Source: Flavobacterium sp. UBA6721
GTDB lineage: Bacteria > Bacteroidota > Bacteroidia > Flavobacteriales > Flavobacteriaceae
Assembly: GCA_002454195.1 (NCBI GenBank)
Contig: DKIJ01000018.1
Span: 72,367 to 136,366, forward strand
Direction: 5' to 3'
Length of the DNA: 64,000 nucleotides
Under the pieces are notes generated by a model, which was not told where the DNA came from, did no database searches, and worked only from the letters and a program-made list of their open reading frames with translations. Position 1 is the first letter of the stretch. Every line of letters begins with the position of its first letter. The position numbers and the translations under genes are program-made. Shown piece by piece: positions 34,550 to 43,402 of this stretch.

Positions 34550-36325
34550 CTATTTTTGATGTTTAATTTTTTCGTACAGCTTTACCAGAGATTGTAATAA
34601 AGCTGATGACGAAGTGAGAATTTGATAATGATTTTGCCCAAACATTTGTGGCAAATAATATTTAGCCTCGGCTTCAATTGCCAAAGCATAAGAATTGATA
34701 TTTTTACTATTCAATTCCCGAAGAGCTTGTTTGACATCATTAATACCATATTTCCCTTCATATTTATCATAATCATTTGGCTTTCCGTCCGAAATCAGAA
34801 TCACCCATTTATTTTTGGTTTTTCTTTGATCTAGTCGGGCACCGGCGTGTCGCAACGCAGCTCCAATTCGGGTGTAACCGCTGGGTTCAACAGCACCAAT
34901 TTTATGTTTGCCAATATTCCAATTTTCATCAAAATCCTTAACTGTCAAATAGGTCGAATAGTTTCGGGTTTTCGAATAAAAACTGTCGATAGAAAAGTCG
35001 ATATTAAATTCATTCAGAATTTCTCCAAAGAGAATTGAAACCTCTTTTTCAACATCAATCACACGGTTTCCGGCCGCATAACTATCACTGGAAAGGCTGA
35101 TGTCTAAAAGAATAAGAATGGATAAATCTTTCTCTTTTTTACGATTAGAAACATACACTTTCTCCGAAGGCGTTCTTTTCGAATGCAGATCGACATACAA
35201 ATCGGTAATAGCATCAATATCGAATTCATCACCTTGCGTCTGACGCTTTTGCTGCTGCATTTTGTTGTTAACATTCGTCAACATTTTGCGCAGGCCTAAT
35301 AAGGTAGAAGCGTTTTTAGTGATCGTTTTTTTGTAATAATCAGCATCCGTTTTTTGCTGTAATTTGGGATAGACTTTACAGAAATTTTCTTTATAAACGC
35401 CTTTGCCAAAATCCCATTCGTCATACAGCAGATGAAAACCTTTGCTGTCAGTTTCTGCGCTTTCGGATATGGAAGTATTTTCGATAAAATCAGCCTGATA
35501 CACCGAATGTGCCGTATCATCCACACGAACAGTGAATTTCATATTCAATTCTTCCAGCGCATCCTGATGTTCTTCGAGTTCATCACTGCCATCAAAATCC
35601 CGCCAGACTCCATTGAATTCTTCAGCCGTTTCTACCTTTTCAAAATTATGCAGCATGACATAATCTTCCTGTTGTTTTTTATCCAATTCCACTGTTACCA
35701 CTTCTTCCACTGCTGTTGCCTTCAATGTAGTTGTCGGCTGGTTTTCAAATGCTTTTTTAGTCAAATCCGAGAAATTTTCCAGCACTTTTTCAGGATTTTG
35801 TTCTGGTTCATTTTGCATCCATTTGCCATAAATCCAGGAAAAATCAGGCGCTTTCTTTTCAGTTGCTTGTTCGATAAAATGTTGCTTTAGCCGCAAATGA
35901 AAATCTTTATCAATGGCGTATTCTTCGAAAATAATTTTCAAAATCACATCGGCACTTTCGAATGCTTTTTGCTGCGAAAGCTCTAATGAAGGTTCATTTT
36001 CTTCAGAAGTCCAATTAAGATTTAATCGTTGCTGAACGCTTAAAAATAGTGTTCGAAAAAGATAAAAAGTCAGATTTTCTTCTTTCGTGGCTAATTCGGC
36101 AAAGGAAATCGGGAGAAAGAAATTATTATTTTTATAACCTCCTTCCCTTTCAGCAGGAAAAATATCGATAGCTTTTCCTGTCAATGCCCGTGCCAGAATG
36201 GTCAGTCGCGGTTTGATATCATTTAGAAAAACCGTTTTTTCTAAAATTTCGGGAGCTGTTTTTTTTCTTTTTTTCAATTGCTTGAAAAACTTCCCAACTA
36301 AATATTCGTCTAATTCAAATCCCAT
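34550..36325 (-). CDS. norD: NorD-like von Willebrand factor A protein
   Basis: 591 residues. The C-terminal VWA domain carries the metal-ion-dependent adhesion site DISLSSD (Asp-x-Ser-x-Ser) in ILILLDISLSSDSYAAG and a second Asp in VILISDGKPND. The N-terminal part is acidic and helical. It works with the NorQ ATPase to activate NorB, probably by inserting non-heme iron (family knowledge). The gene order norC, norB, norQ, norD matches other denitrifiers. Confidence 0.93.
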   Translation of the reverse strand: MGFELDEYLVGKFFKQLKKRKKTAPEILEKTVFLNDIKPRLTILARALTGKAIDIFPAEREGGYKNNNFFLPISFAELATKEENLTFYLFRTLFLSVQQRLNLNWTSEENEPSLELSQQKAFESADVILKIIFEEYAIDKDFHLRLKQHFIEQATEKKAPDFSWIYGKWMQNEPEQNPEKVLENFSDLTKKAFENQPTTTLKATAVEEVVTVELDKKQQEDYVMLHNFEKVETAEEFNGVWRDFDGSDELEEHQDALEELNMKFTVRVDDTAHSVYQADFIENTSISESAETDSKGFHLLYDEWDFGKGVYKENFCKVYPKLQQKTDADYYKKTITKNASTLLGLRKMLTNVNNKMQQQKRQTQGDEFDIDAITDLYVDLHSKRTPSEKVYVSNRKKEKDLSILILLDISLSSDSYAAGNRVIDVEKEVSILFGEILNEFNIDFSIDSFYSKTRNYSTYLTVKDFDENWNIGKHKIGAVEPSGYTRIGAALRHAGARLDQRKTKNKWVILISDGKPNDYDKYEGKYGINDVKQALRELNSKNINSYALAIEAEAKYYLPQMFGQNHYQILTSSSALLQSLVKLYEKIKHQK

Positions 36326-36432
36326 ATTTTTTAGTATTCAGTGTTCGGTTTATTAGTGATCAGTGATTTAGAATAGTCCATATTTTCGCCAGTTAACTGA
36401 ACACTAAAAACCTGACCACTGACCACTCTTTT
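36326..36432. repeat. CAGTGTTC / GACCACTGA word repeat between norQ and norD
   Basis: The spacer has AGTATTCAGTGTTCGG, AGTGATCAGTGATTT, ACTGAACACTAAAAA, CTGACCACTGACCACT. The words are inverted copies of each other, such as CAGTGTTC and GAACACT. It can fold into an imperfect hairpin. Words of this type are frequent in Bacteroidota spacers. Confidence 0.55.
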
Positions 36433-37224
36433 CTATATCATCAAATCACACAAATCCTTCAAAGCCTGAATGGTTTGCAAATCATCTGTCAATGGTTCGA
36501 CAATTGCCACATGAACAGACAATCTTTTAGGTAATCCACTCTGAATGATTTTAGCGGCATCGACTAACAATCGGGTTGAAACCGTTTCGGTCAGTCCCAA
36601 TTCAGTTAAGTTTCTGATTTTATTTCCAATCGCGACTAATTTCTTGGCGGTATCCGAATCAATTTCAGTTTCGTTTACCAAAATTTCTGCTTCAATTTTA
36701 GCTTCGGGATAATCAAAAGAAACTGCAATAAATCGCTGGCGTGTGGAAGGTTTCAACTCTTTAAAACCTCTTTGATAACCCGGATTAAAAGAAGCAACCA
36801 ACATAAAATCCTCGTGTGCTTTCACCGTTTCGCCCAGTTTGTCGATAAACAATTCGCGTCGGTGATCAGTCAGAGAGTGGATTGCCACAATCACATCAGG
36901 ACGGGCTTCGGCAACCTCATCGAGATAAAGGATAGAACCTTCTTTTACAGCTGTGGTTAATGGGCCGTCAAGCCAGACGGTTTCGGCTCCTTTGATAATA
37001 AATCGCCCAATTAAATCAGTCGAAGAAGTTTCTTCATGGCAACTGATGGTAATGAGTTTTTTATCCAATTGATGCGCCATGTATTCTATAAAACGAGATT
37101 TCCCCGTTCCTGTTGGGCCTTTTAATAAAATGGGAATTTTGTTTTTATAAGCATGGTTAAAAACATCCATTTCTTTGCCAACAGAATGATAATACGGTAT
37201 ATTTATTAAAGTATCTACTAACAT
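36433..37224 (-). CDS. norQ: NorQ/CbbQ family AAA+ ATPase
   Basis: 263 residues from ATG 37224 (MLVDTLINIPYYHSVGKEMDVF). Walker A is GPTGTGKSRFIEYM, Walker B is ILYLDEVAEA, and the sensor region LVASFNPGYQRGFKELKPSTRQRF follows. It forms a ring with NorD that remodels the nitric oxide reductase. The longer frame to 37275 is unlikely, as family members start near here. Confidence 0.94.
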   Translation of the reverse strand: MLVDTLINIPYYHSVGKEMDVFNHAYKNKIPILLKGPTGTGKSRFIEYMAHQLDKKLITISCHEETSSTDLIGRFIIKGAETVWLDGPLTTAVKEGSILYLDEVAEARPDVIVAIHSLTDHRRELFIDKLGETVKAHEDFMLVASFNPGYQRGFKELKPSTRQRFIAVSFDYPEAKIEAEILVNETEIDSDTAKKLVAIGNKIRNLTELGLTETVSTRLLVDAAKIIQSGLPKRLSVHVAIVEPLTDDLQTIQALKDLCDLMI

Positions 37225-37339
37225 ATTTTTAAAAATTTTTAGAAAAAAACCGGAATTCCCAACAAAGGTTTTCATGGAAATGCAGTAACTAAGAAACAGT
37301 TGTTAAAGTCTTCCGGTTAAAAAAAAGGGATTTCGTTAG

Positions 37340-38674
37340 TTATTTTATTTCTAAAGCTTCATCCGTAGGACGTCCGTATTTAAAGAAATCATAAATAAAC
37401 AGACTTATTCCGGTGGTAAACATGGTAGCACAAATGAGCAACACAACAAAATGAATACTGATTTCGTTTTGAACCACCATAAATTCCATTTTCATTTTGC
37501 GCTCTAAATACACCTGAGCAACACCAGCTACTCCAAATGCAGTTGTCATTCCGAGCATTCCAACATTAGACAACCAAAATGCTACATTTCCTTGTGTACT
37601 ATTGTAGCGTTTGCGCCCTGTTAAATTAGGAAGTGCATAACTGATAATTGCCAAAACAATCATCGCATAAGCTCCCCAAAAAGCGTAATGTCCGTGCATA
37701 GCCGTTACTAATGTTCCGTGTGTGTACAAATTAGTTTGAGGTAAAGTATGCGCAAAACCCAATAATCCGGCACCAATAAATGAAACAATAGATGCGCCAA
37801 TAGTCCAGAATAAAGCTATTTTGTTAGGATGACTTTTTTCACCTTTTCGATACATATTTACTGCGAACAATGCCATTGCCAGGAAAGCCAAAGGTTCTAA
37901 GGCAGAGAAAATCCCACCAACAATCAGCCAAATTTTATTCACCCCGATGTAATAATAGTGATGTCCTGTTCCTAAAACTCCTGAAAGGAAAGTCAAACCA
38001 ACAATTACGTACAGCCATTTTTCGATAACCTCTCTGTCAACTCCGGTTAGTTTGATAAGCAGGAATGAAAGAATCCCTCCCATAATTAACTCCCAAACTC
38101 CTTCAACCCATAAATGAACTACCCACCAACGGAAGAAAGAATCCATTACCTGACTGTCAAACCAAATCATTCCCGGGATATAAAGTAAAGCAGCAAAGAA
38201 TAAACCCATGACCAGCACTATTGCCGTAGTCGTTTTTTGTTTTCCTTTATACAGCGTTCCTATTATTAGGGATAAGAAAAGTAAAACGTTGACTACTACT
38301 AAATAATCCAGTTCTCGTGGAATCTCCAGAAATTTTCTTCCTTCCCAATGATTGAAGTGAAAACCAACAATAGCAATAACGCCAACAACGGCCAGAGAAA
38401 TCAATTGTACATAAGCCCATTTTACGCTTATGAGTTCGTGCTGCGCTTCTTCGGGAATAATATAATAAGCTGCTCCCATAAAGCCCGTTAGCAACCACAC
38501 CACCAGCAAATTAGTATGTACGGCACGTGCTGTATTAAACGGAATTATATCGTGTAATCCCTGAATTCCTATTCGGTCAAAGCCCATGATAAAGCCATAA
38601 ACAATTTGCAGTGAGAACAAAAGCATGCACAATGAAAAAAACCAATAGGCGACTTTTTGTGATTTATATTTCAT
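37340..38674 (-). CDS. norB: Nitric oxide reductase large subunit, cNor type
   Basis: 444 residues with about 12 transmembrane helices. Heme-ligand histidines appear in FNTARAVHTNLLVVWLLTGF, HLWVEGVWEL, HHYYYIGVNKIW (His pair) and THGTLVTAMHGHYAFWGAYAM. NorB reduces two NO to N2O at a heme b3/non-heme iron centre and receives electrons from NorC. It follows norC by 11 nt. The Glu residues around WVEGVWELIMG fit the FeB site. Confidence 0.95.
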   Translation of the reverse strand: MKYKSQKVAYWFFSLCMLLFSLQIVYGFIMGFDRIGIQGLHDIIPFNTARAVHTNLLVVWLLTGFMGAAYYIIPEEAQHELISVKWAYVQLISLAVVGVIAIVGFHFNHWEGRKFLEIPRELDYLVVVNVLLFLSLIIGTLYKGKQKTTTAIVLVMGLFFAALLYIPGMIWFDSQVMDSFFRWWVVHLWVEGVWELIMGGILSFLLIKLTGVDREVIEKWLYVIVGLTFLSGVLGTGHHYYYIGVNKIWLIVGGIFSALEPLAFLAMALFAVNMYRKGEKSHPNKIALFWTIGASIVSFIGAGLLGFAHTLPQTNLYTHGTLVTAMHGHYAFWGAYAMIVLAIISYALPNLTGRKRYNSTQGNVAFWLSNVGMLGMTTAFGVAGVAQVYLERKMKMEFMVVQNEISIHFVVLLICATMFTTGISLFIYDFFKYGRPTDEALEIK

Positions 38675-38685
38675 ATTTGTTTTAT

Positions 38686-39120
38686 TTAATTATTTTCTTT
38701 AGCTAATGGTGAAACCACTCGGTCAAAACCATTCAAATCAATTTTCCCAACCCATTTTAAGTAGGCAACAACGGCATCGGCGTCTTTTTCATTCATTTTA
38801 TAGGCTACCATTTTTCGTCCGTTTGGTGCCCAGGGTACAGGTGACATCAGCGCTGCTTTGATATATCCTTCTCCTCTTCGTTCTACTACTTTTGTCAATT
38901 CGGGAGCATAATAACCTCCTTCTCCCATAATGGAATGGCATCCCATACAATTATTGGTTTCCCAAAGCTCCTTTCCCCGTACTACCTGTTTATCAATTTT
39001 GGTATAATTTGTTTGGTCATTTCGGGGCATGAACGAATAAACAGTCAATCCTATAAAAATTAAAAAGGTGACCAGGATTCCTCCCAAAAAAAATGCTCTT
39101 GCTTGTGATTTTGAAAGCAT
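38686..39120 (-). CDS. norC: Nitric oxide reductase cytochrome c subunit
   Basis: 144 residues from ATG 39120 (MLSKSQARAFFLGGILVTF). One N-terminal transmembrane anchor and one heme c motif, CMGCH (in NNCMGCHSIMGEGG), with the axial Met probably in AYKMNEKDAD or MSPVPWAPNG-type region. It passes electrons from periplasmic carriers to NorB. The longer frame to 39162 begins MNSSNFINKQ; I prefer 39120 because the family starts with a short anchor. Promoter with CRP/FNR-like site lies about 80 nt upstream. Confidence 0.94.
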   Translation of the reverse strand: MLSKSQARAFFLGGILVTFLIFIGLTVYSFMPRNDQTNYTKIDKQVVRGKELWETNNCMGCHSIMGEGGYYAPELTKVVERRGEGYIKAALMSPVPWAPNGRKMVAYKMNEKDADAVVAYLKWVGKIDLNGFDRVVSPLAKENN

Positions 39121-39166
39121 AATTACTTGTTTTTGTTTGTTAATAAAATTACTCGAATTCAAATAA

Positions 39167-39182
39167 AGGATAAATTTGTCTT
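39167..39182. promoter_or_regulatory. Candidate Rrf2/NO-type operator near norC
   Basis: AGGATAAATTTGTCTT, matching the consensus AGGAYAAWTTTRTCYT shared with the nirK and ric sites. It lies just downstream of the expected norC start of transcription. Confidence 0.45.
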
Positions 39183-39195
39183 TTATTTGATATTA

Positions 39196-39238
39196 CAAAG
39201 AAAAGGCTGATATGAAATTTAAAATATGATTTAAATCA
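39196..39238 (-). promoter_or_regulatory. norC promoter with CRP/FNR-like site
   Basis: -7-like element TTTCTTTG (39203-39196) on the minus strand, and TGATTTAAATCA (39227-39238) inside the palindrome ATATGATTTAAATCATAT. The centre is 29.5 nt from the -7 first base, the same as at narK and nirK. The -7 element has one base off TAnnTTTG. Confidence 0.7.
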
Positions 39239-39353
39239 TATTCTGTCTTTTTTATTCTTCTTAAAATTACATTCTCAAATAAGAGTATCCAAAGCAATCC
39301 TAAACCATTAATTAAAAACGAATTAGAAAACAGAATTTCATATATAATAATTT

Positions 39354-39369
39354 AGGACAATTTTATCCT
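39354..39369. promoter_or_regulatory. Candidate Rrf2/NO-type operator upstream of ric
   Basis: AGGACAATTTTATCCT is an imperfect palindrome, 57 nt before the ric ATG. It matches the elements at 32571 and 39167. Confidence 0.45.
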
Positions 39370-39425
39370 TTTTATTCAAAATCATTATTTATATCAAAAA
39401 AATTAAAACTTAAAAAACAACAATC

Positions 39426-40154
39426 ATGGAAACATTAGAAAAAACAACAATCGGAGAATATGTAGCAAAAGATTTCAGAACAGCAGCCATTTTTTCAAAA
39501 TATGGCATCGATTTTTGCTGCAAAGGAAACAGAACAATCGAAGAAGCCTGTGACAAAAAAGGACACGATTCTGAAACTATTTTAAACGAAATCAATGCCG
39601 TTTTAAACACTAAAAATGATAACAATATCGATTTTCAATCTTGGCCTCTGGATTTATTAGCCGATTATATCGAGAAAACCCATCATCGTTATGTAGAGGA
39701 AAAAACGCAAATCTTACTTCCTTTTTTAGACAAATTGTGCCGAGTACACGGAGCATCTCATCCTGAATTATTTGCCATCAATGAATTGTTCATTGGCTGT
39801 GCAGGTGAACTGGCGCAGCACATGAAAAAAGAAGAACTGATTTTATTTCCTTTTATCAAAAAAATGGTCAAAGCAACACTACAGGATGAGCTGGTAGAAC
39901 AACCTCATTTTGGAACTGTCGAAAACCCTATAGCTATGATGATGCACGAACACGACGCCGAAGGGGAACGTTTTAGAAAAATAGCCGCGTTAACTAATGA
40001 TTACACACCACCGGCAGATGCTTGTAATACCTATAAAGTAACATTCGCAATGCTTCAGGAATTCGAACAGGATTTACACAAACACATTCATTTGGAAAAC
40101 AATATTTTATTTCCAAAAGCAGTCGAATTAGAGAAAAAATTTTCAGCTCAATAA
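39426..40154 (+). CDS. ric: Iron-sulfur cluster repair di-iron protein RIC (YtfE/ScdA)
   Basis: 242 residues. The N-terminal ScdA domain has YGIDFCCKGNRTIEEAC with the CC pair, followed by a hemerythrin-like di-iron domain with His and Glu ligands in IEKTHHRYVEEKTQIL, HMKKEELILFPF, MMHEHDAEGERF and LHKHIHLENNILFPKAVELE. It repairs Fe-S clusters damaged by NO. It is divergent from norC; a shared control region lies between them. Confidence 0.95.
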   Translation: METLEKTTIGEYVAKDFRTAAIFSKYGIDFCCKGNRTIEEACDKKGHDSETILNEINAVLNTKNDNNIDFQSWPLDLLADYIEKTHHRYVEEKTQILLPFLDKLCRVHGASHPELFAINELFIGCAGELAQHMKKEELILFPFIKKMVKATLQDELVEQPHFGTVENPIAMMMHEHDAEGERFRKIAALTNDYTPPADACNTYKVTFAMLQEFEQDLHKHIHLENNILFPKAVELEKKFSAQ

Positions 40155-40195
40155 TAAAAACAAATAAGTAAACAGGAGATTCGTATTGAAAAAAA

Positions 40196-40285
40196 GTTAG
40201 ACACAAATTTCACTGATTGTCACTAATTCTAATCAATTAAAATTTAAATGACACAAATTTCTATCTGCCTTTGGCAGATTCGTGT
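40196..40285. repeat. Dispersed intergenic repeat with CTGCCTTTGGCAG palindrome
   Basis: Between ric and nrdD: AGACACAAATTTCACTGATT, TTTAAATGACACAAATTT and ATCTGCCTTTGGCAGAT (40263-40279), then TCGTGTTGAA. Same word set as at 24346-24502. Confidence 0.6.
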
Positions 40286-40339
40286 TGAAAATTTTTAAAT
40301 GCGAATGACCTCATAATTAAACCAAAATCATCAAATGCT

Positions 40340-42430
40340 ATGGAAAAATATGTTATCAAAAGAAACGGCGAATACAAGCCTTTTGAACCTTTTAAAATAA
40401 AAGACGCTATCGAAAAAAGCTTCCTGAGTGTTTCCATAGCAATTGATGAAAGTATTTTTGAAAATGTTATTCGGGACTTACAAATCAAAGAAACCTGGGC
40501 GGTAGAAGAAATTCAGGATTTAATCGAGAAAAATCTTTTCGAAAAAAAACATTTTGATGTTATGCGCTCTTTCATGTTGTTCCGTCATACCCGCAAACTG
40601 CAACGGGAACATATCGATGGTTTAAACGAAGACACCACTTATGTTGACAGCACCCAGACTATCGAAGAATACATTGAACAAACCGACTGGCGCATTAATG
40701 CCAATGCCAATACCTCCTACTCTAACGCGGGTTTGGTCAACAATGTGGCGGGAAAAATCATTGCCAATTATTGGCTGGATAAAGTTTACACCAAAGAAGA
40801 AGGTTATTCACACCGCAACGGAGATATTCATATTCACGATTTGGATTGCCTGACTGGCTATTGTGCCGGCTGGAGTTTACGGGTATTATTGAACGAAGGT
40901 TTTAATGGAGTTCGCGGTCGTGTAGAAAGCAAAGCGCCTTCGCATTTCAGGGAAGCTTTGGGACAAATGGCTAATTTTCTGGGAATTTTACAAAGCGAAT
41001 GGGCTGGCGCACAAGCTTTCAGTTCTTTCGATACTTACCTGGCGCCTTATGTCTTCAAAGACAATCTCTCTTTTGATGATGTACTCAAAGCGGTTCGCAG
41101 TTTTGTTTACAATTTGAATGTTCCTGCGCGTTGGGGACAATCGCCTTTTACTAACATTACTTTGGATTGGGTTGTTCCCGAAGATTTGAAAACGCAAATT
41201 CCAACTAAAAATGATTTACACTTTTTTGAAGGAAACTTTAATTATGATCTATTGGTCAGAGCCAAAGAACGAGGCGTAACTAAATTAACCGATTTGCGTT
41301 ATGAACATTTTCAAACTGAAATGAACCTCATCAACAAAGCTTATTATACCGTAATGACCGAAGGCGACGCGAATGGACAGCCTTTTACTTTCCCGATTCC
41401 AACGGTAAATATTACCGAAGAATTTGATTGGAACGGCGAAAACACCGATTTACTTTTCGAAAATACAGCCAAAATTGGATCTTCCTATTTCCAGAATTTC
41501 ATCGGGAGCCAATATGTTTTAGATGAAAACGGAAATAAATCGGAAAACCCAAATGCGTATAAACCCAATGCAGTGCGTTCTATGTGCTGCCGTTTGCAAC
41601 TGGATTTGCGTGAATTGTTAAAACGTGGAAATGGTCTTTTTGGAAGTGCCGAAATGACCGGAAGTATTGGTGTGGTGACCATCAATATGGCGCGTTTGGG
41701 TTATTTATTCAAAGGAAACAAAGCCGAATTATTTAAACAACTAGACCGATTATTATACATTTCAAAATCGACTTTAGAGAAAAAAAGAATCTTTATTCAG
41801 GAAATGTATGACCGAGGTTTGTATCCGTATACCAAACGTTATTTACAGCATTTCAGGAATCACTTTTCTACCATTGGTGTAAACGGAATCAACGAAATGA
41901 TTGTGAATTTTTCCGAAAATCAAGATAGCATAACTTCCAACTCTGGAATTGCGTTGGCTTCTGAAATTCTGGATCACATTCGCAATCGAATGAAAGAATT
42001 TCAGGAAGAAACTGGAAATTTATACAATCTGGAAGCTACACCTGCCGAAGGAACCACTTATCGATTTGCCAAAGAAGACCGAAAACGATTTGCCGATATT
42101 TATCAGGCGGGACAGGAAGAAAATATTTATTATACCAATAGTTCACAAATTCCGGTAAATCATACCGAAGATCCATTTGAAGCCTTGTTTTTACAAGATG
42201 AATTACAATGTAAATACACTGGCGGAACCGTTCTGCACTTGTACATGAGTGAAAAAATCAGTTCGCCCGAAGCCTGTAAACAATTTGTAAAAAAGGTATT
42301 ATCGAATTTCAAACTGCCTTATATTACCGTAACGCCGGTATTTAGTGTTTGTCCGGTACATGGTTATTTAACCGGCGAACATGAATATTGCCCAAAATGT
42401 GATGATCTTTTATTAATGCAACAAAGTTAA
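40340..42430 (+). CDS. nrdD: Anaerobic ribonucleoside-triphosphate reductase, lacking its glycyl-radical tail
   Basis: 696 residues. An ATP-cone regulatory domain comes first (MEKYVIKRNGEYKPFEPFKIKDAIEKSF). The body has the class III reductase catalytic barrel, with VRSMCCRLQLDLRELL and MTGSIGVVTINMARLGYLF. Near the C-terminus a zinc site is visible, CPVHGYLTGEHEYCPKC, and then it stops 9 residues later (DDLLLMQQS). The glycyl-radical motif expected right after the zinc site is missing. It is encoded by the 54-residue gene at 42554. The enzyme makes dNTPs without oxygen. Confidence 0.92.
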   Translation: MEKYVIKRNGEYKPFEPFKIKDAIEKSFLSVSIAIDESIFENVIRDLQIKETWAVEEIQDLIEKNLFEKKHFDVMRSFMLFRHTRKLQREHIDGLNEDTTYVDSTQTIEEYIEQTDWRINANANTSYSNAGLVNNVAGKIIANYWLDKVYTKEEGYSHRNGDIHIHDLDCLTGYCAGWSLRVLLNEGFNGVRGRVESKAPSHFREALGQMANFLGILQSEWAGAQAFSSFDTYLAPYVFKDNLSFDDVLKAVRSFVYNLNVPARWGQSPFTNITLDWVVPEDLKTQIPTKNDLHFFEGNFNYDLLVRAKERGVTKLTDLRYEHFQTEMNLINKAYYTVMTEGDANGQPFTFPIPTVNITEEFDWNGENTDLLFENTAKIGSSYFQNFIGSQYVLDENGNKSENPNAYKPNAVRSMCCRLQLDLRELLKRGNGLFGSAEMTGSIGVVTINMARLGYLFKGNKAELFKQLDRLLYISKSTLEKKRIFIQEMYDRGLYPYTKRYLQHFRNHFSTIGVNGINEMIVNFSENQDSITSNSGIALASEILDHIRNRMKEFQEETGNLYNLEATPAEGTTYRFAKEDRKRFADIYQAGQEENIYYTNSSQIPVNHTEDPFEALFLQDELQCKYTGGTVLHLYMSEKISSPEACKQFVKKVLSNFKLPYITVTPVFSVCPVHGYLTGEHEYCPKCDDLLLMQQS

Positions 42431-42432
42431 AA

Positions 42433-42548
42433 GTTATGAGTTAAGCGTCAGATATCTAAAAATTCGTAACTAACTCATAACACATAACTCATAACACATA
42501 ACTCATAACACATAACACATAACCCTTAACACATAACTTATAATCCAT
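42433..42548. repeat. Heptamer tandem array with an inverted-repeat hairpin
   Basis: Eleven consecutive 7-mers run from 42472 to 42548. The first six alternate AACTCAT and AACACAT; then come AACACAT, AACCCTT, AACACAT, AACTTAT and AATCCAT. Upstream GTTATGAGTTA (42433-42443) is the exact inverse of TAACTCATAAC (42471-42481), so a hairpin can form. The array fills the whole gap between nrdD and its glycyl-radical gene. Confidence 0.85.
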
Positions 42549-42553
42549 AAATC

Positions 42554-42718
42554 ATGAAAACAGCCACTAATCCTATTTTAGAAGAAAAACAGCATTTAAG
42601 AACCAAATGCTTAGTGTACACCAGAGTAATGGGCTATCACCGACCTGTAGAAAGCTTCAACATTGGAAAAAAAGGAGAACACAAACAACGCACTCATTTC
42701 AATGAAGGAAAATGTTAG
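42554..42718 (+). CDS. Separate glycyl-radical domain of class III ribonucleotide reductase
   Basis: 54 residues, starting MKTATNPILEEKQHLRTKCLVY. The motif YTRVMGYHRPVESFNIGKKGEHKQR matches the C-terminal end of NrdD proteins, where the Gly (residue 27, in RVMGY) carries the radical. In ordinary NrdD this is fused to the zinc-binding end, as in CPxC...RVxGYxRPVxxxNxGK. Here it follows nrdD after a 123-nt gap and overlaps nrdG by 17 nt. It lies below usual gene length limits. A three-protein complex with nrdD and nrdG is implied. Confidence 0.85.
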   Translation: MKTATNPILEEKQHLRTKCLVYTRVMGYHRPVESFNIGKKGEHKQRTHFNEGKC

Positions 42719-43391
42719 TACACCCATTTACAGCATAACTCCTTTCACGTTATTAGATTATGCGCATCAATCAGCCTGTATTCTTTGGTTTGCAGGCTGT
42801 AATATGCGCTGTTTGTATTGTTACAATCCCGAAATTGTTCTTGGAAAAGGAACTATTTCTTTCGAAAAGACACTCGCTTTTCTTCATTCGCGTAAAAATT
42901 TACTCGATGCCGTAGTTTTTAGCGGAGGTGAATGCTTGTTACACAAAAACATCACAGAGCTCATTTTTGAAGTCAAAAAAATGGGATTTCTGGTAAAAAT
43001 TGACACTAACGGTTCCCAACCCAAAGTCTTAAAAACACTAATCGAAAACCAATTAATTGATTATATAGCTTTAGATTTTAAGGCTCTGCCCGAGCACTTC
43101 GAAAAAATAACCCAATCCACACTTTTTTCTGCTTTTGAAAAGTCCTTACATTTATTACTGGAAAGCCAGCTTCCGTTCGAGGTTCGTACTACTGTTCATT
43201 CGGAATTAATTAGAGAAAAAGACATTCAACTAATGATTGCGTATTTAGAAAATAAAAAATATTCTGGGAATTATTACATCCAGTATTTTGTAAATGATGT
43301 AAAAACCTTGGCCAAATTAGGACATTCGTTCCGGGAATTAGACAGTCAAAAACTCTCTACTTCAAAAATTAAAGTTTGTATTAGAAAATAA
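42702..43391 (+). CDS. nrdG: Anaerobic ribonucleotide reductase activating protein, radical SAM
   Basis: 229 residues from ATG 42702 (MKENVSTPIYSITPFTLLDY). The radical SAM cluster is CNMRCLYC (in WFAGCNMRCLYCYNPE, CxxxCxxC). GGECLL is the SAM-binding GGE motif. The protein abstracts hydrogen from the NrdD glycine. The ATG overlaps the glycyl-radical gene by 17 nt, so the two are translationally linked. The track's longer frame begins at a TTG and is not preferred. Confidence 0.92.
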   Translation: MKENVSTPIYSITPFTLLDYAHQSACILWFAGCNMRCLYCYNPEIVLGKGTISFEKTLAFLHSRKNLLDAVVFSGGECLLHKNITELIFEVKKMGFLVKIDTNGSQPKVLKTLIENQLIDYIALDFKALPEHFEKITQSTLFSAFEKSLHLLLESQLPFEVRTTVHSELIREKDIQLMIAYLENKKYSGNYYIQYFVNDVKTLAKLGHSFRELDSQKLSTSKIKVCIRK

Positions 43392-43402
43392 TTTCTAAAA
43401 AA

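Noticed and set aside
42663..42701. Longer nrdG starting at TTG 42663
   Set aside because: The extra residues overlap the glycyl-radical frame and do not resemble NrdG; ATG 42702 fits better.
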